Below, one piece after another: positions 5,685-12,912 of a stretch of DNA of 31,179 nt (position 1 is its first letter; each line of letters opens with the position of its first letter). Under the pieces are notes generated by a model. That model had not been told where the DNA came from, searched no databases, and saw nothing but the letters and a program-made list of their open reading frames with translations. A program made the translations under genes and the position numbers. The stretch is taken from contig CAJKBW010000033.1 in the NCBI GenBank assembly GCA_905198295.1, positions 1 to 31,179 of the forward strand, in the 5' to 3' direction. The stretch is from an uncultured Oscillospiraceae bacterium (lineage in GTDB: Bacteria > Bacillota > Clostridia > Oscillospirales > Acutalibacteraceae).

Positions 5685-6890
5685 ATGAAAATCGCGGGTA
5701 TTGCGGCGGAATACAACCCTTTTCACAACGGACACGCCCACCATATCGCGCGCACACGTGACGAGGAGGGCGGCGGCGCAACCCATATCGTTGCCGTGAT
5801 GAGCGGCTGTTTCACCCAGCGCGGGGAACCAGCCATGCTGCCGGAGACAGACCGGGTGCGCATGGCGCTTGCCGGTGGGGTGGATCTGGTGATCGGGCTG
5901 CCGCTGCCGTGGGCGCTCGCCTCCGCCGAGGGCTTCGCTTTCGGCATGGTCAGCGCACTCGACGCGCTCGGCTGTGTGGACATGATCAGCTTCGGCAGCG
6001 AAAGCGGCGATATTGCCACACTGCAGAAGGCCGCCGACTGCCTGTCCACCGACCGCTTCGCCCAGCTGCTGCGCTACCATCTGGATTACGGCATCTCCTT
6101 TCCGGAGGCGCGGCAGCGCGCCGTGCAGGAAATCGCCGGCACCCGGACGGCCGAGCTGTTCTCCTCGCCCAACAACACCCTCGGTATCGAATACCTCAAG
6201 GCGCTCCGCCGGCTGGCTTCCCCGATGACGCCTTACACCATCCCGCGCTTCGGTGCGGGGCATGACGAGGCGTATCCCCTCGGTGACACCGCCTCCGCCA
6301 GCTACATCCGCACCCTTGCACAGGCGGGCCGGCTGCTGTCCGCCGCGCCATTTCTGCCCGCCGCCTCAATGGAGATCCTCGCCGCGGCAGCGGCAAAGGG
6401 GCACTGTCCGGCGGATACCCGCCTGCTTGAGCGGGCGGTACTGGCCAAACTGCGGCAGATGAGCCGCGAGGAACTTGCGGCGCTGCCCGGCATATCCGAG
6501 GGACTCGAAAACCGGTTGTACGAAGCGATCAGCACCGCCGGGACGCTCGAAGAACTGGAAACCAAGGTGAAAACCAGGCGTTATCCGCTCACCCGGATCC
6601 GCCGGCTGATCTGGTCGGCGTTTCTGGACGTCCCGGCCGGCTGGGAAATCCGCACGCCGCCTTATCTGCGGGTGCTCGGGATGAACGAGCGCGGACGCGA
6701 AATCCTCAGCGCCGCCAAAGCCGCCAAAGCACCGCTGATCACCCGTGTGTCGCAGCGTTCGCTGCTCAGTGAAGAAGGACAGACGCTGTATGCGCTGGAG
6801 GCACGGGCGGCCGACCTGTATGCACTGGCGCTGCCCGCTCCTCTGCCCTGCGGAACGCTGTATACCGACGGGCTGGTCCGCATGGATTAA
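5685..6890 (+). CDS. tmcAL: tRNA(Met) cytidine acetate ligase
   Basis: A 401-residue member of the TmcAL (YlbM) family. The enzyme activates free acetate with ATP as acetyl-adenylate and transfers the acetyl group to C34 of the elongator tRNA(Met) wobble base. The N-terminal nucleotidyltransferase fold shows the HxGH-type motif AEYNPFHNGH (8-17), then MSGCFTQRGEPA and GFGMVSAL-type segments. SSPNNTLGIEYLKAL near 165-180 and the C-terminal RRLIW...YLRVLG blocks are also family hallmarks. The length is normal. An AAAAGGA site ends 12 bases before the ATG. It is divergent from acetate kinase, an arrangement that fits a shared dependence on acetate (inference), and is ended by a strong terminator. 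Confidence 0.93.
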   Translation: MKIAGIAAEYNPFHNGHAHHIARTRDEEGGGATHIVAVMSGCFTQRGEPAMLPETDRVRMALAGGVDLVIGLPLPWALASAEGFAFGMVSALDALGCVDMISFGSESGDIATLQKAADCLSTDRFAQLLRYHLDYGISFPEARQRAVQEIAGTRTAELFSSPNNTLGIEYLKALRRLASPMTPYTIPRFGAGHDEAYPLGDTASASYIRTLAQAGRLLSAAPFLPAASMEILAAAAAKGHCPADTRLLERAVLAKLRQMSREELAALPGISEGLENRLYEAISTAGTLEELETKVKTRRYPLTRIRRLIWSAFLDVPAGWEIRTPPYLRVLGMNERGREILSAAKAAKAPLITRVSQRSLLSEEGQTLYALEARAADLYALALPAPLPCGTLYTDGLVRMD

Positions 6891-6931
6891 CAAAATCCCG
6901 CGCTGCCGGTTTGGCAGCGCGGGATTTTGTT
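6889..6931. terminator. bidirectional intrinsic terminator
   Basis: Arms 6889-6907 and 6913-6931 pair perfectly (19 bp) and carry AACAAAA and TTTTGTT at the ends. It terminates tmcAL (plus) and ytaF (minus); its left arm starts inside the tmcAL stop codon. Confidence 0.9.
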
Positions 6932-6951
6932 AAAGCGCACGCCGTTCTCGC

Positions 6952-7593
6952 CTAGCCCAGCCGGCAGAACGCCAGCACAATCAGCAACGCGCCGCTCAGC
7001 CAGGATAGATCCAGCCGGGAATGCTCCGCCAGCCGTTTGCCGAGCATACTGCCGCCGAGCACTGCGGCAAGTCCCAATGCCAGCGACATGCCGGCGGCCA
7101 TCCACAAATTGATCGCCGCCATGCCGGCGCCAAAACCGGCGGCCAGGCCGTCGAGCGACAGCGCCGCGGCCAGCGGTGCCGCTTCCCGGACCGACAGTTC
7201 GCGCGAGGCGTCCCGGTCGGCTTTTTCGGGATCAGCGTATATGTTCAAAATGCAGCGCAGGCTGAATATCGAAAACCGTATCTCGCGATGCAGGCCCTGA
7301 TGCCGCCGGATCAGCGCTTTTATGGAGCTGTCGCACAGTCGGGCGACACCCAACACAAACAACAGCACAAAGCAAATCGCCGTCACCGCCCCCTGCGGGA
7401 TAAACGCGCGCACCGCCTGCCCCGCTGCCAGCGCAAGCAGCAGAATGCCGCTGCTCACCAGCGTCACCACCGCGGCAGAGGCCGGCGGGATGCGGATCCG
7501 ATTGGTTCCGTAGGCAAAGCACGCCACAAAGGTATCGGTAGACATGGCAGCGGCCAGCATCGCAGCGTGCGTCAATGCCATTCCCCAAGGCAT
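6952..7593 (-). CDS. ytaF: YtaF-type sporulation membrane protein (MntP-like fold)
   Basis: A 213-residue polytopic membrane protein with six hydrophobic segments in two halves, in the MntP/YtaF superfamily. The first half has STDTFVACFAYGTNRIRIP (18-36) and the second ALSLDGLAAGFGAGMA (144-159), the pseudo-repeat with Asp typical of this superfamily. Between them lies DPEKADRDASRELSVREA (121-138), which fits YtaF better than true Mn exporters. MntP proteins export manganese; YtaF is associated with spore formers, but its transport activity is not established. ATG at 7593 follows AGGAGGTG at 7 bases. The leader can fold over this binding site (see the structured leader). It lies downstream of the his operon terminator. 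Confidence 0.8.
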   Translation of the reverse strand: MPWGMALTHAAMLAAAMSTDTFVACFAYGTNRIRIPPASAAVVTLVSSGILLLALAAGQAVRAFIPQGAVTAICFVLLFVLGVARLCDSSIKALIRRHQGLHREIRFSIFSLRCILNIYADPEKADRDASRELSVREAAPLAAALSLDGLAAGFGAGMAAINLWMAAGMSLALGLAAVLGGSMLGKRLAEHSRLDLSWLSGALLIVLAFCRLG

Positions 7594-7706
7594 AGGGGAA
7601 CACCTCCTGTTTCGGGATGAGGAGGGCAGGCCGCTGAAATCCCGCTTGCCCCAAGCGGAGGCCTGCCCCGTTCATCTCATCCTATTCGGCGGACAGGAGG
7701 AGGGTG
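7594..7706 (-). promoter_or_regulatory. structured leader of ytaF that can hide its ribosome binding site
   Basis: Four nested perfect helices are seen, in plus coordinates: 7603-7610 with 7693-7700 (8 bp), 7615-7621 with 7676-7682 (7 bp), 7624-7632 with 7660-7668 (9 bp) and 7642-7648 with 7652-7658 (7 bp, 3-base loop). The outermost helix pairs the ytaF AGGAGG with an upstream CCUCCU. A further 6-bp hairpin (7581-7586 with 7595-7600) puts the start codon in its loop. The internal loops are asymmetric (4/10, 2/7, 9/1 bases), as in ligand-binding RNAs. I cannot match it to a known riboswitch class. No convincing promoter is visible between the his terminator and this element. Confidence 0.6.
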
Positions 7707-7715
7707 CCGGATAAC

Positions 7716-7748
7716 AAAAACCGGGGAAGAATCACTTCCCCGGTTTTG
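7716..7748 (-). terminator. terminator of the his operon
   Basis: Arms 7717-7729 and 7735-7747 pair perfectly (13 bp, GC-rich core, 5-base loop). On the minus strand the stem is followed by a T-run, directly after hisE. Confidence 0.9.
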
Positions 7749-7752
7749 TCAT

Positions 7753-8079
7753 TCAGGTATTCTTATCGGTTTTCTTAAACTGCTTGAGATTCCCCGCCTT
7801 GCCGTGACGCTCGGTAAGAATCGTTTCAATGTCCTCCAGGGTGATTCCCTGCTGCACCATCAGCACCAGCGCGTGGTAAACCAAATCGCACAGCTCGCCG
7901 GCTGTGTCCTCATTTTTTCCGTTTTTGGCGGCGATAATAACCTCTGAACACTCTTCGCCGACCTTTTTGAGGATCTTATCCACTCCCTGATCGAACAGGT
8001 AGCGGGTATAGGAGTTATCCGCCGGATGGTCCCGCCGGTCCACGATGGTTTCGTATACTTCCCGAATGCAGTCGCTCAT
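7753..8079 (-). CDS. hisE: phosphoribosyl-ATP pyrophosphatase
   Basis: A 108-residue single-domain HisE, second step of histidine synthesis: it cleaves phosphoribosyl-ATP to phosphoribosyl-AMP and pyrophosphate. The all-alpha MazG-like fold shows SYTRYLFDQGVDKILKKVGEE then EVIIAAKN and GELCDLVYHALVLM, with the acidic residues (EECSE, ELCD) that bind Mg. Its ATG overlaps the stop of hisAI in ATGA (8076-8079), so translation is probably coupled. AAGGA lies inside the end of hisAI. It is the last gene of the his operon. In most bacteria HisE is fused to HisI; here HisI is instead fused to HisA. Confidence 0.95.
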   Translation of the reverse strand: MSDCIREVYETIVDRRDHPADNSYTRYLFDQGVDKILKKVGEECSEVIIAAKNGKNEDTAGELCDLVYHALVLMVQQGITLEDIETILTERHGKAGNLKQFKKTDKNT

Positions 8080-9137
8080 TTATTTTCATCCTTTCCGCAC
8101 ACAAGCGTATTAAAAAAGCAGGAATGCGCACCGGTATGGCAGGCAGCGCCAGTCTGCTCCACTTTCACGAGCAGCGTATCGTCATCGCAGTCGCCGGACA
8201 ATGAAACCACCCGCTGGACATGGCCGCTGGTCGCGCCTTTATTCCAGTATTCCTGCCTCGACCGGCTCCAGAACCAGGTGGTACCGGTATCCAGTGTGCG
8301 GCGCAGTGACTGCCGGTTCATATAGGCGAGCATCAGCACCTCGCCGGTCGCGGCCTCCTGCACGATCGCCGGAATCAGCCGGTCTTTGCGGAAAAACCGG
8401 CCGACATCAACAGCATCCGACGGCGCTGAGGCAGTACGAACCGCCTCAGCCAGCGACAGGCTGCCGCTGTACAACGATTTGCCGCAGATCGCACCGTACA
8501 GATACCCGGCGCGCAGCTGCTCAATATCGTTCAGGTTATGGATGCCGCCCGACGCGATCACATCGCACGACACCGCAGCACTAAGCGCCGAGAGCTGCTC
8601 AAAATTCGGGCCGGTCAGGGTGCCGTCCCGCGAGATGTCGGTGAAAATCAGGGTGGCTACACCTGCGTCTTCCATCCGTTTGGCCAGCTCGATGTAGGAC
8701 ACCTCCGACACCTCGAGCCAGCCTTCGGCGGCTACCATGCCGCCGCGCGCATCGATTCCCACCGCGATCCGCTCGCCATAGGCTTTTACCGCCTCCCGCA
8801 CCAGCTGCGGGTTTTTCAGCGCCGCGGAACCGAGAATACAGCGGGATATTCCGCGCGAAAAATAGGTCTCCAGCGTCTGCATGTCCCGGATGCCGCCGCC
8901 CAGCTCCACCTTTAGGCCGCTTTTCTCCGCCACCTGTTCAAAAATTGCCGCATTGACCGTGCGGCCGGTCTTCGCGCCGTCCAGATCCACCATATGGATC
9001 CATTCAGCGCCCGCGGCGCGAAAGCTTTTCGCCGTTTCCAGCGGATCCTCTGCAACCCGCTCGGCGGTGCCGAAATCCCCCTTATACAGCCGCACACACT
9101 GGCCGCCATGAATATCGATTGCGGGAAAAATAAGCAT
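8076..9137 (-). CDS. hisAI: HisA-HisI fusion: ProFAR isomerase + phosphoribosyl-AMP cyclohydrolase
   Basis: A 353-residue two-domain enzyme. Residues 1-238 are a complete HisA (beta/alpha)8 barrel: FPAIDIHGGQCVRLYKGDF with Asp8, ELGGGIRD phosphate site, VGIDARGG with Asp129, TDISRDGTLTGPN and ASGGI. Residues about 243-350 are a complete HisI: PAIVQEAATGEVLMLAYMN, TTWFWSRSRQEYWNKGATSG, and the Zn/Mg motif GDCDDDTLL (Cys317) with Cys333 and Cys340. HisI performs step 3 and HisA step 4 of histidine synthesis, so the fusion couples consecutive reactions. The usual fusion partner of HisI is HisE, encoded next and overlapping. No stop codon or frameshift is seen between the domains. Confidence 0.95.
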   Translation of the reverse strand: MLIFPAIDIHGGQCVRLYKGDFGTAERVAEDPLETAKSFRAAGAEWIHMVDLDGAKTGRTVNAAIFEQVAEKSGLKVELGGGIRDMQTLETYFSRGISRCILGSAALKNPQLVREAVKAYGERIAVGIDARGGMVAAEGWLEVSEVSYIELAKRMEDAGVATLIFTDISRDGTLTGPNFEQLSALSAAVSCDVIASGGIHNLNDIEQLRAGYLYGAICGKSLYSGSLSLAEAVRTASAPSDAVDVGRFFRKDRLIPAIVQEAATGEVLMLAYMNRQSLRRTLDTGTTWFWSRSRQEYWNKGATSGHVQRVVSLSGDCDDDTLLVKVEQTGAACHTGAHSCFFNTLVCGKDENK

Positions 9138-9161
9138 ACTCCTGTTCCTCTCTGTACGGCA

Positions 9162-9737
9162 TCAGTCCAGCGCGCCCTTGGTGGACAGCATACCGGCTTT
9201 CGGCGCAACCGCCAGCCGCAGCGCATGCGCCGCCGCCTTGAACAGCGCCTCAATGATATGATGGGCGTTCTCGCCGTATTCCGCCTTCAGATGCAGCGTC
9301 AATCCCGCATGGGCGGCGAAGGCGCGGAAAAACTCCGGTGTCAGGCAGGTGTCAAACGCCCCTACCCGCTCCTCCCGGATCTGCGCCTGATACACAAGAT
9401 ACGGCCGGCCGCTGACATCCACCGCCGCAAACCCCAGCGCTTCATCCATCGGCACATAGAAGCTGCCGAACCGCGCGATGCCGCCTTTATCTCCCAGCGC
9501 CTCGGCGAATGCTTTACCGAGCACAATGCCGGTATCTTCCACCGTGTGGTGACCGTCCACATGCAGATCACCTTTGGCCTGTACCGTCAGCCCGAAACCG
9601 CCGTGCACGGCAAACGCTTCGAGCATATGATCAAAAAAACCGATGCCGGTGGACACCTCCACCCTGCCGCCATCGAGGCAAACCTCCACTGTAATGTCGG
9701 TCTCCCGCGTACACCGCGCCGCTTTTCCGCTTCGCAT
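9162..9737 (-). CDS. hisB: imidazoleglycerol-phosphate dehydratase
   Basis: A 191-residue monofunctional HisB, step 6 of histidine synthesis: it dehydrates imidazole glycerol phosphate to imidazole acetol phosphate. Metal-binding motifs of both half-repeats are seen: GFFDHMLEA, DGHHTVEDTG and FGSFYVPMDEAL, then FRAFAAHAGLTLH and GENAHHIIEALFKA. It lacks the N-terminal histidinol-phosphatase domain of enteric HisB. The ATG at 9737 follows GGGAGG; longer in-frame readings run into the intergenic repeat and hisC. It starts 73 bases after hisC, across two hairpins. Confidence 0.95.
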   Translation of the reverse strand: MRSGKAARCTRETDITVEVCLDGGRVEVSTGIGFFDHMLEAFAVHGGFGLTVQAKGDLHVDGHHTVEDTGIVLGKAFAEALGDKGGIARFGSFYVPMDEALGFAAVDVSGRPYLVYQAQIREERVGAFDTCLTPEFFRAFAAHAGLTLHLKAEYGENAHHIIEALFKAAAHALRLAVAPKAGMLSTKGALD

Positions 9738-9758
9738 TTGATCGCGCCTCCCTTTCCG

Positions 9759-9801
9759 AAGGGGCTTCGCCCCTTCACCCCGCGGCCTTTTGAAAAAGGC
9801 C
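9759..9801. repeat. double-hairpin intergenic element between hisC and hisB
   Basis: Two adjoining perfect stems: 9759-9766 with 9770-9777 (GAAGGGGC/GCCCCTTC) and 9784-9791 with 9794-9801 (GGCCTTTT/AAAAGGCC, 2-base loop). There is no T-run. It looks like a dispersed intergenic repeat of the kind found in many Oscillospirales genomes (from memory, not checked). Inside an operon it could protect or process mRNA. Confidence 0.6.
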
Positions 9802-9810
9802 GGCGAAAAC

Positions 9811-10881
9811 TTAAGATAAACAGCCCTTGCCGCCCAGCAGGAACGACAGAATCGCGAGCACCTCGCGGTTATCCTGCTCGGTCGACGCGGTGATCCGCAG
9901 CCGGTCGTCTCCAAACCGCCGGATGATGATCCCACGGTCGGCAAGTTCATCCTGAATCGCCCTGGCGTTATCCACCTCGACAAACACAAAGTTGGTACAG
10001 CTGTCATACACCCGGCGGACTAACCCTTTTGTCTCCAGCTTTTTCATGCCGTCGAACAGCATGTCGCGCGAGGTCAAAATCAGCTCCCGGTACACGTCAT
10101 GATACAGCGGATTTTTCAGTACCACCGCCGCCATCGCCTGAGTCACTGCATCGGTGTTATACGGCGACTTTGCCGCGCGCAGGATGCCGGTGAGCATCGG
10201 ATTCGCCACCGCAAACCCGATGCGCAGCGCCGCAAGCCCCAGCGCCTTCGAGCAGGTACGCAGGATAATCAGATTATCGTATTGCTCCACCTCACCGAGC
10301 AGCGACTGATCCCAGAAATCCATATACGCCTCATCGAGCACGATCAGCGCTTCGGTTTCGGTCAGCAGCCGGCGAACCTCTGCGCGGCCAAGTCCCACCG
10401 AGGTTGGATTACAGGGATTGGAGAAGATAAACAGCCGCACCCCTTCCCGGTTAATCAGCCGGATCACATCGTCCACACAAATACGCAAATCTGCATCTTT
10501 TTCATACCGCAGGCAGGGATTTTCGGTGATCGCGGTATAAAATCGATACATCGAAAAATCCGGCTCGGCGGTAAGTACCTTTTCCCCCTTCTGCAGGAAG
10601 GTGGACAGGATAATCGAGATCAGCTCGTCCGAACCATTGCCGGCGGTTACCAGCTCCGGCCTCACACCGTACAGCTGCGCGAACGCCGCACACAGTTCGC
10701 CCGCCGTCGGATCCGGATAGCGGTTGAGCGCCACATCCGCCGCGGCCTGCGCCATCCGCCGCCGATCCTCATCGGTAGGCAGCAGAAACGATTCGTTCGC
10801 ATCCATCCGCACCCGATAGATTCCCTCCACGGGATCATACGGGGTGAGGGAAAGCGCCTTTTCACACAGCGAATATGCCAT
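9811..10881 (-). CDS. hisC: histidinol-phosphate aminotransferase
   Basis: A 356-residue class I/II PLP-dependent aminotransferase, step 7 of histidine synthesis: imidazole acetol phosphate + glutamate to histidinol phosphate. Motifs: RMDANESF near 25-32, LNRYPDPTAGEL (52-63), GNGSDELI (81-88), FSNPCNPTS, DEAYMDFW (183-190) and the PLP lysine Lys212 in TCSKALGLAALRIGFA. C-terminal RRFGDDRLRIT is the phosphate-binding Arg region. ATG at 10881 follows AAAGGA. It is placed 53 bases after hisD. Confidence 0.95.
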   Translation of the reverse strand: MAYSLCEKALSLTPYDPVEGIYRVRMDANESFLLPTDEDRRRMAQAAADVALNRYPDPTAGELCAAFAQLYGVRPELVTAGNGSDELISIILSTFLQKGEKVLTAEPDFSMYRFYTAITENPCLRYEKDADLRICVDDVIRLINREGVRLFIFSNPCNPTSVGLGRAEVRRLLTETEALIVLDEAYMDFWDQSLLGEVEQYDNLIILRTCSKALGLAALRIGFAVANPMLTGILRAAKSPYNTDAVTQAMAAVVLKNPLYHDVYRELILTSRDMLFDGMKKLETKGLVRRVYDSCTNFVFVEVDNARAIQDELADRGIIIRRFGDDRLRITASTEQDNREVLAILSFLLGGKGCLS

Positions 10882-10934
10882 AATCCGATTCCTTTCCGTA
10901 TAATCTCTTTTGATTCTACGTGCAGTTCGACAAA

Positions 10935-12233
10935 TTACTGCCCTTTTTCCGGAAAACGCACCTCAATCGACCGTGCATGTGCTTCCAGCCCCTCCGCACG
11001 GGCAATCGCGGTGATATCCTCGACCGCCGCTTCCAGCGCCGGGCGGTTATAGCAGATGAAGCTGGATTTTTTGATAAAGCTGTCCACCGACAGCGGCGAG
11101 AAGAACCGGGCAGTACCGCTCGTAGGCAGCACATGGTTCGGGCCGGCGTAATAATCGCCAAGCGGTTCGGGCGAATATTTGCCCAAGAATACCGAGCCGG
11201 CGTTGTCCAGCCGGCCGATATAGCTCATCGGTTCCTCGCACATCACCTCGAGGTGTTCCGGCGCGAGGCGATTGGCAAACGCCACCGCTTCATCCATATC
11301 CCGGCAGACGATGACCGCGCCGTAATCGGCCAGCGCGCTGCGGATAATTTCAGCCCGCGGCTGAGTAGTCATCTGCCGTTCCAGCTCCGCCAGCGTGCGT
11401 TCGGCAACCGCTGCATCGTCGGTCAGCAGGATGGCAGAGGCCAGCCGGTCATGCTCTGCCTGTGACATCAGGTCGGCGGCAAGATAGGCCGGCTCGGCCG
11501 TCCGGTCAGCGAGGATCAGGATTTCACTCGGCCCGGCCACCATATCGATATCCACCTTGCCAAACAGCAGACGCTTGGCGGTGGCGACATAAATATTACC
11601 GGGGCCGACAATTTTATCCACCTTCGGCACCGTTTCGGTACCGTAAGCGAGCGCAGCCACCGCCTGCGCGCCGCCGCACAGGATCACCCTGTCAACGCCG
11701 GCGATATACGCTGCGGCCATAACATCAACATTATACTCCCCGTTTTTCGGTGGTGGGGTGACCATGATGATCTCCCGCACACCGGCAATACGCGCGGGGA
11801 TAGCGTTCATGAGCACCGACGACGGATACGCCGCCGTGCCGCCTGGCACATAAATGCCCACCTTATCCAGCCCACGCACCCGCTGGCCGAGGATGGTACC
11901 GTCCGGCTTGGTGGTCAGCCAGCTCTGCTGGAGCTGACGGCGATGGAAATCCTTTATGTTTTCCGCCGCCCGGCAGAGCGCATCGTACACCCGGCGGCTG
12001 CATTTTTGCGCCAGCGATTCGAGCTGCTCCCGCGGAATGCTGCGCACCGGCGCATCCACACCGTCAAAGCGGCGGGTGTATTCCCGCAGCGCTGCATCTC
12101 CGTCCGTACGTACAGCGTCGAGGATTTCGGTCACCGCGGCGGTCACCTTCCGGTCCACCTCGCCGCTGCGCGCCGCAAGCTGCTCAAGCAGCGCATACTC
12201 TGTACGGCCATCGGCCGTCACCATCGTCATCAT
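10935..12233 (-). CDS. hisD: histidinol dehydrogenase
   Basis: A 432-residue HisD that oxidises histidinol to histidine in two NAD-dependent steps, the last steps of the pathway. Motifs: VPGGTAAYPSSVLMNAIPA, CGGAQAVAALAYGTETVPKVDKIVGPGN-type region split across the Rossmann fold, DMVAGPSEILILAD, LMSQAEHD, APEHLEVM with catalytic Glu-His, and AGPNHVLPTSGTARF. The length is normal. The start is 3 bases after the hisG stop, and its AGGGGG binding site lies in the hisG end, so the two are translationally coupled. Confidence 0.96.
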   Translation of the reverse strand: MMTMVTADGRTEYALLEQLAARSGEVDRKVTAAVTEILDAVRTDGDAALREYTRRFDGVDAPVRSIPREQLESLAQKCSRRVYDALCRAAENIKDFHRRQLQQSWLTTKPDGTILGQRVRGLDKVGIYVPGGTAAYPSSVLMNAIPARIAGVREIIMVTPPPKNGEYNVDVMAAAYIAGVDRVILCGGAQAVAALAYGTETVPKVDKIVGPGNIYVATAKRLLFGKVDIDMVAGPSEILILADRTAEPAYLAADLMSQAEHDRLASAILLTDDAAVAERTLAELERQMTTQPRAEIIRSALADYGAVIVCRDMDEAVAFANRLAPEHLEVMCEEPMSYIGRLDNAGSVFLGKYSPEPLGDYYAGPNHVLPTSGTARFFSPLSVDSFIKKSSFICYNRPALEAAVEDITAIARAEGLEAHARSIEVRFPEKGQ

Positions 12234-12236
12234 CGG

Positions 12237-12884
12237 TTATTCCCCCTTCTGCCCCGCATCCGGCAGATTGCTTTCCATACGCACGATCAGGCTTTCAATC
12301 TCTTCCTTGCGCAACTTCATGCACGCCACATTGACGATCAGCCGCGCGGAAATCGGCGAAATGGTCTCCACCACCTCCAGGCCGTTTTCCTTCAGTGTGG
12401 AACCGGTTTCCACGATATCCACAATACCGTCCGCCAAACCGATCAGAGGCGCCAGCTCCACCGACCCCTCAATCTTAATGATCCGCACATCCATCCCCTT
12501 GCGGTCAAAATAACTGCGGGCCACGTTGGGATATTTGGATGCAATGGTTTTCGCGTGGTAACCCGCAAAAAAATCGCGGTCCTTCGGTGCGGCCAGCGCG
12601 AAACGGCAGCGGCCGAAGCCCAGATCCAGCACCTCATAAAAACTGCCGCCGCTTTCGGCGATGGTATCCTTGCCGACCACGCCGATATCGCACACCCCGT
12701 GCTCGACATAGGTGATCACGTCGGCGGCCTTGGCCAGCACAACCTCCAGACCGTCGCCCACCGGCAGGATCAGCCGGCGTCCCTTATCCTTAATTGCGCT
12801 GGTATCCAGACCCATCCGGTCAAACAGCGCCACGGTATCCTTTTCCAAACGCCCCTTGGTCAGAGCCATGCGAATCGGCCGCAT
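12237..12884 (-). CDS. hisG: ATP phosphoribosyltransferase, short form catalytic subunit
   Basis: A 215-residue HisG of the short type, which lacks the C-terminal regulatory domain and needs HisZ. It starts histidine synthesis by joining ATP and PRPP, the feedback-controlled step. Motifs: MALTKGRLEKD at the start, VGDGLEVVLAKAADVITYVEHG and DIGVVGKDT, and the PRPP site DGIVDIVETGSTLKENGLE. The ATG at 12884 follows AGGGG; upstream in-frame codons overlap hisZ and have no homology. It lies 28 bases after hisZ. Confidence 0.95.
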   Translation of the reverse strand: MRPIRMALTKGRLEKDTVALFDRMGLDTSAIKDKGRRLILPVGDGLEVVLAKAADVITYVEHGVCDIGVVGKDTIAESGGSFYEVLDLGFGRCRFALAAPKDRDFFAGYHAKTIASKYPNVARSYFDRKGMDVRIIKIEGSVELAPLIGLADGIVDIVETGSTLKENGLEVVETISPISARLIVNVACMKLRKEEIESLIVRMESNLPDAGQKGE

Positions 12885-12912
12885 AACGATGCAACCCCTT
12901 TTCCTAAAATGG

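Noticed and set aside
5441..5716. N-terminal extension of acetate kinase by about 92 residues
   Set aside because: The extension has no family similarity, crosses both promoters, and the true ATG at 5440 has a strong ribosome binding site.
7594..7706. known yybP-ykoY manganese riboswitch
   Set aside because: The conserved loop sequences of that class as I know them are not visible, so the leader is listed only as unclassified.
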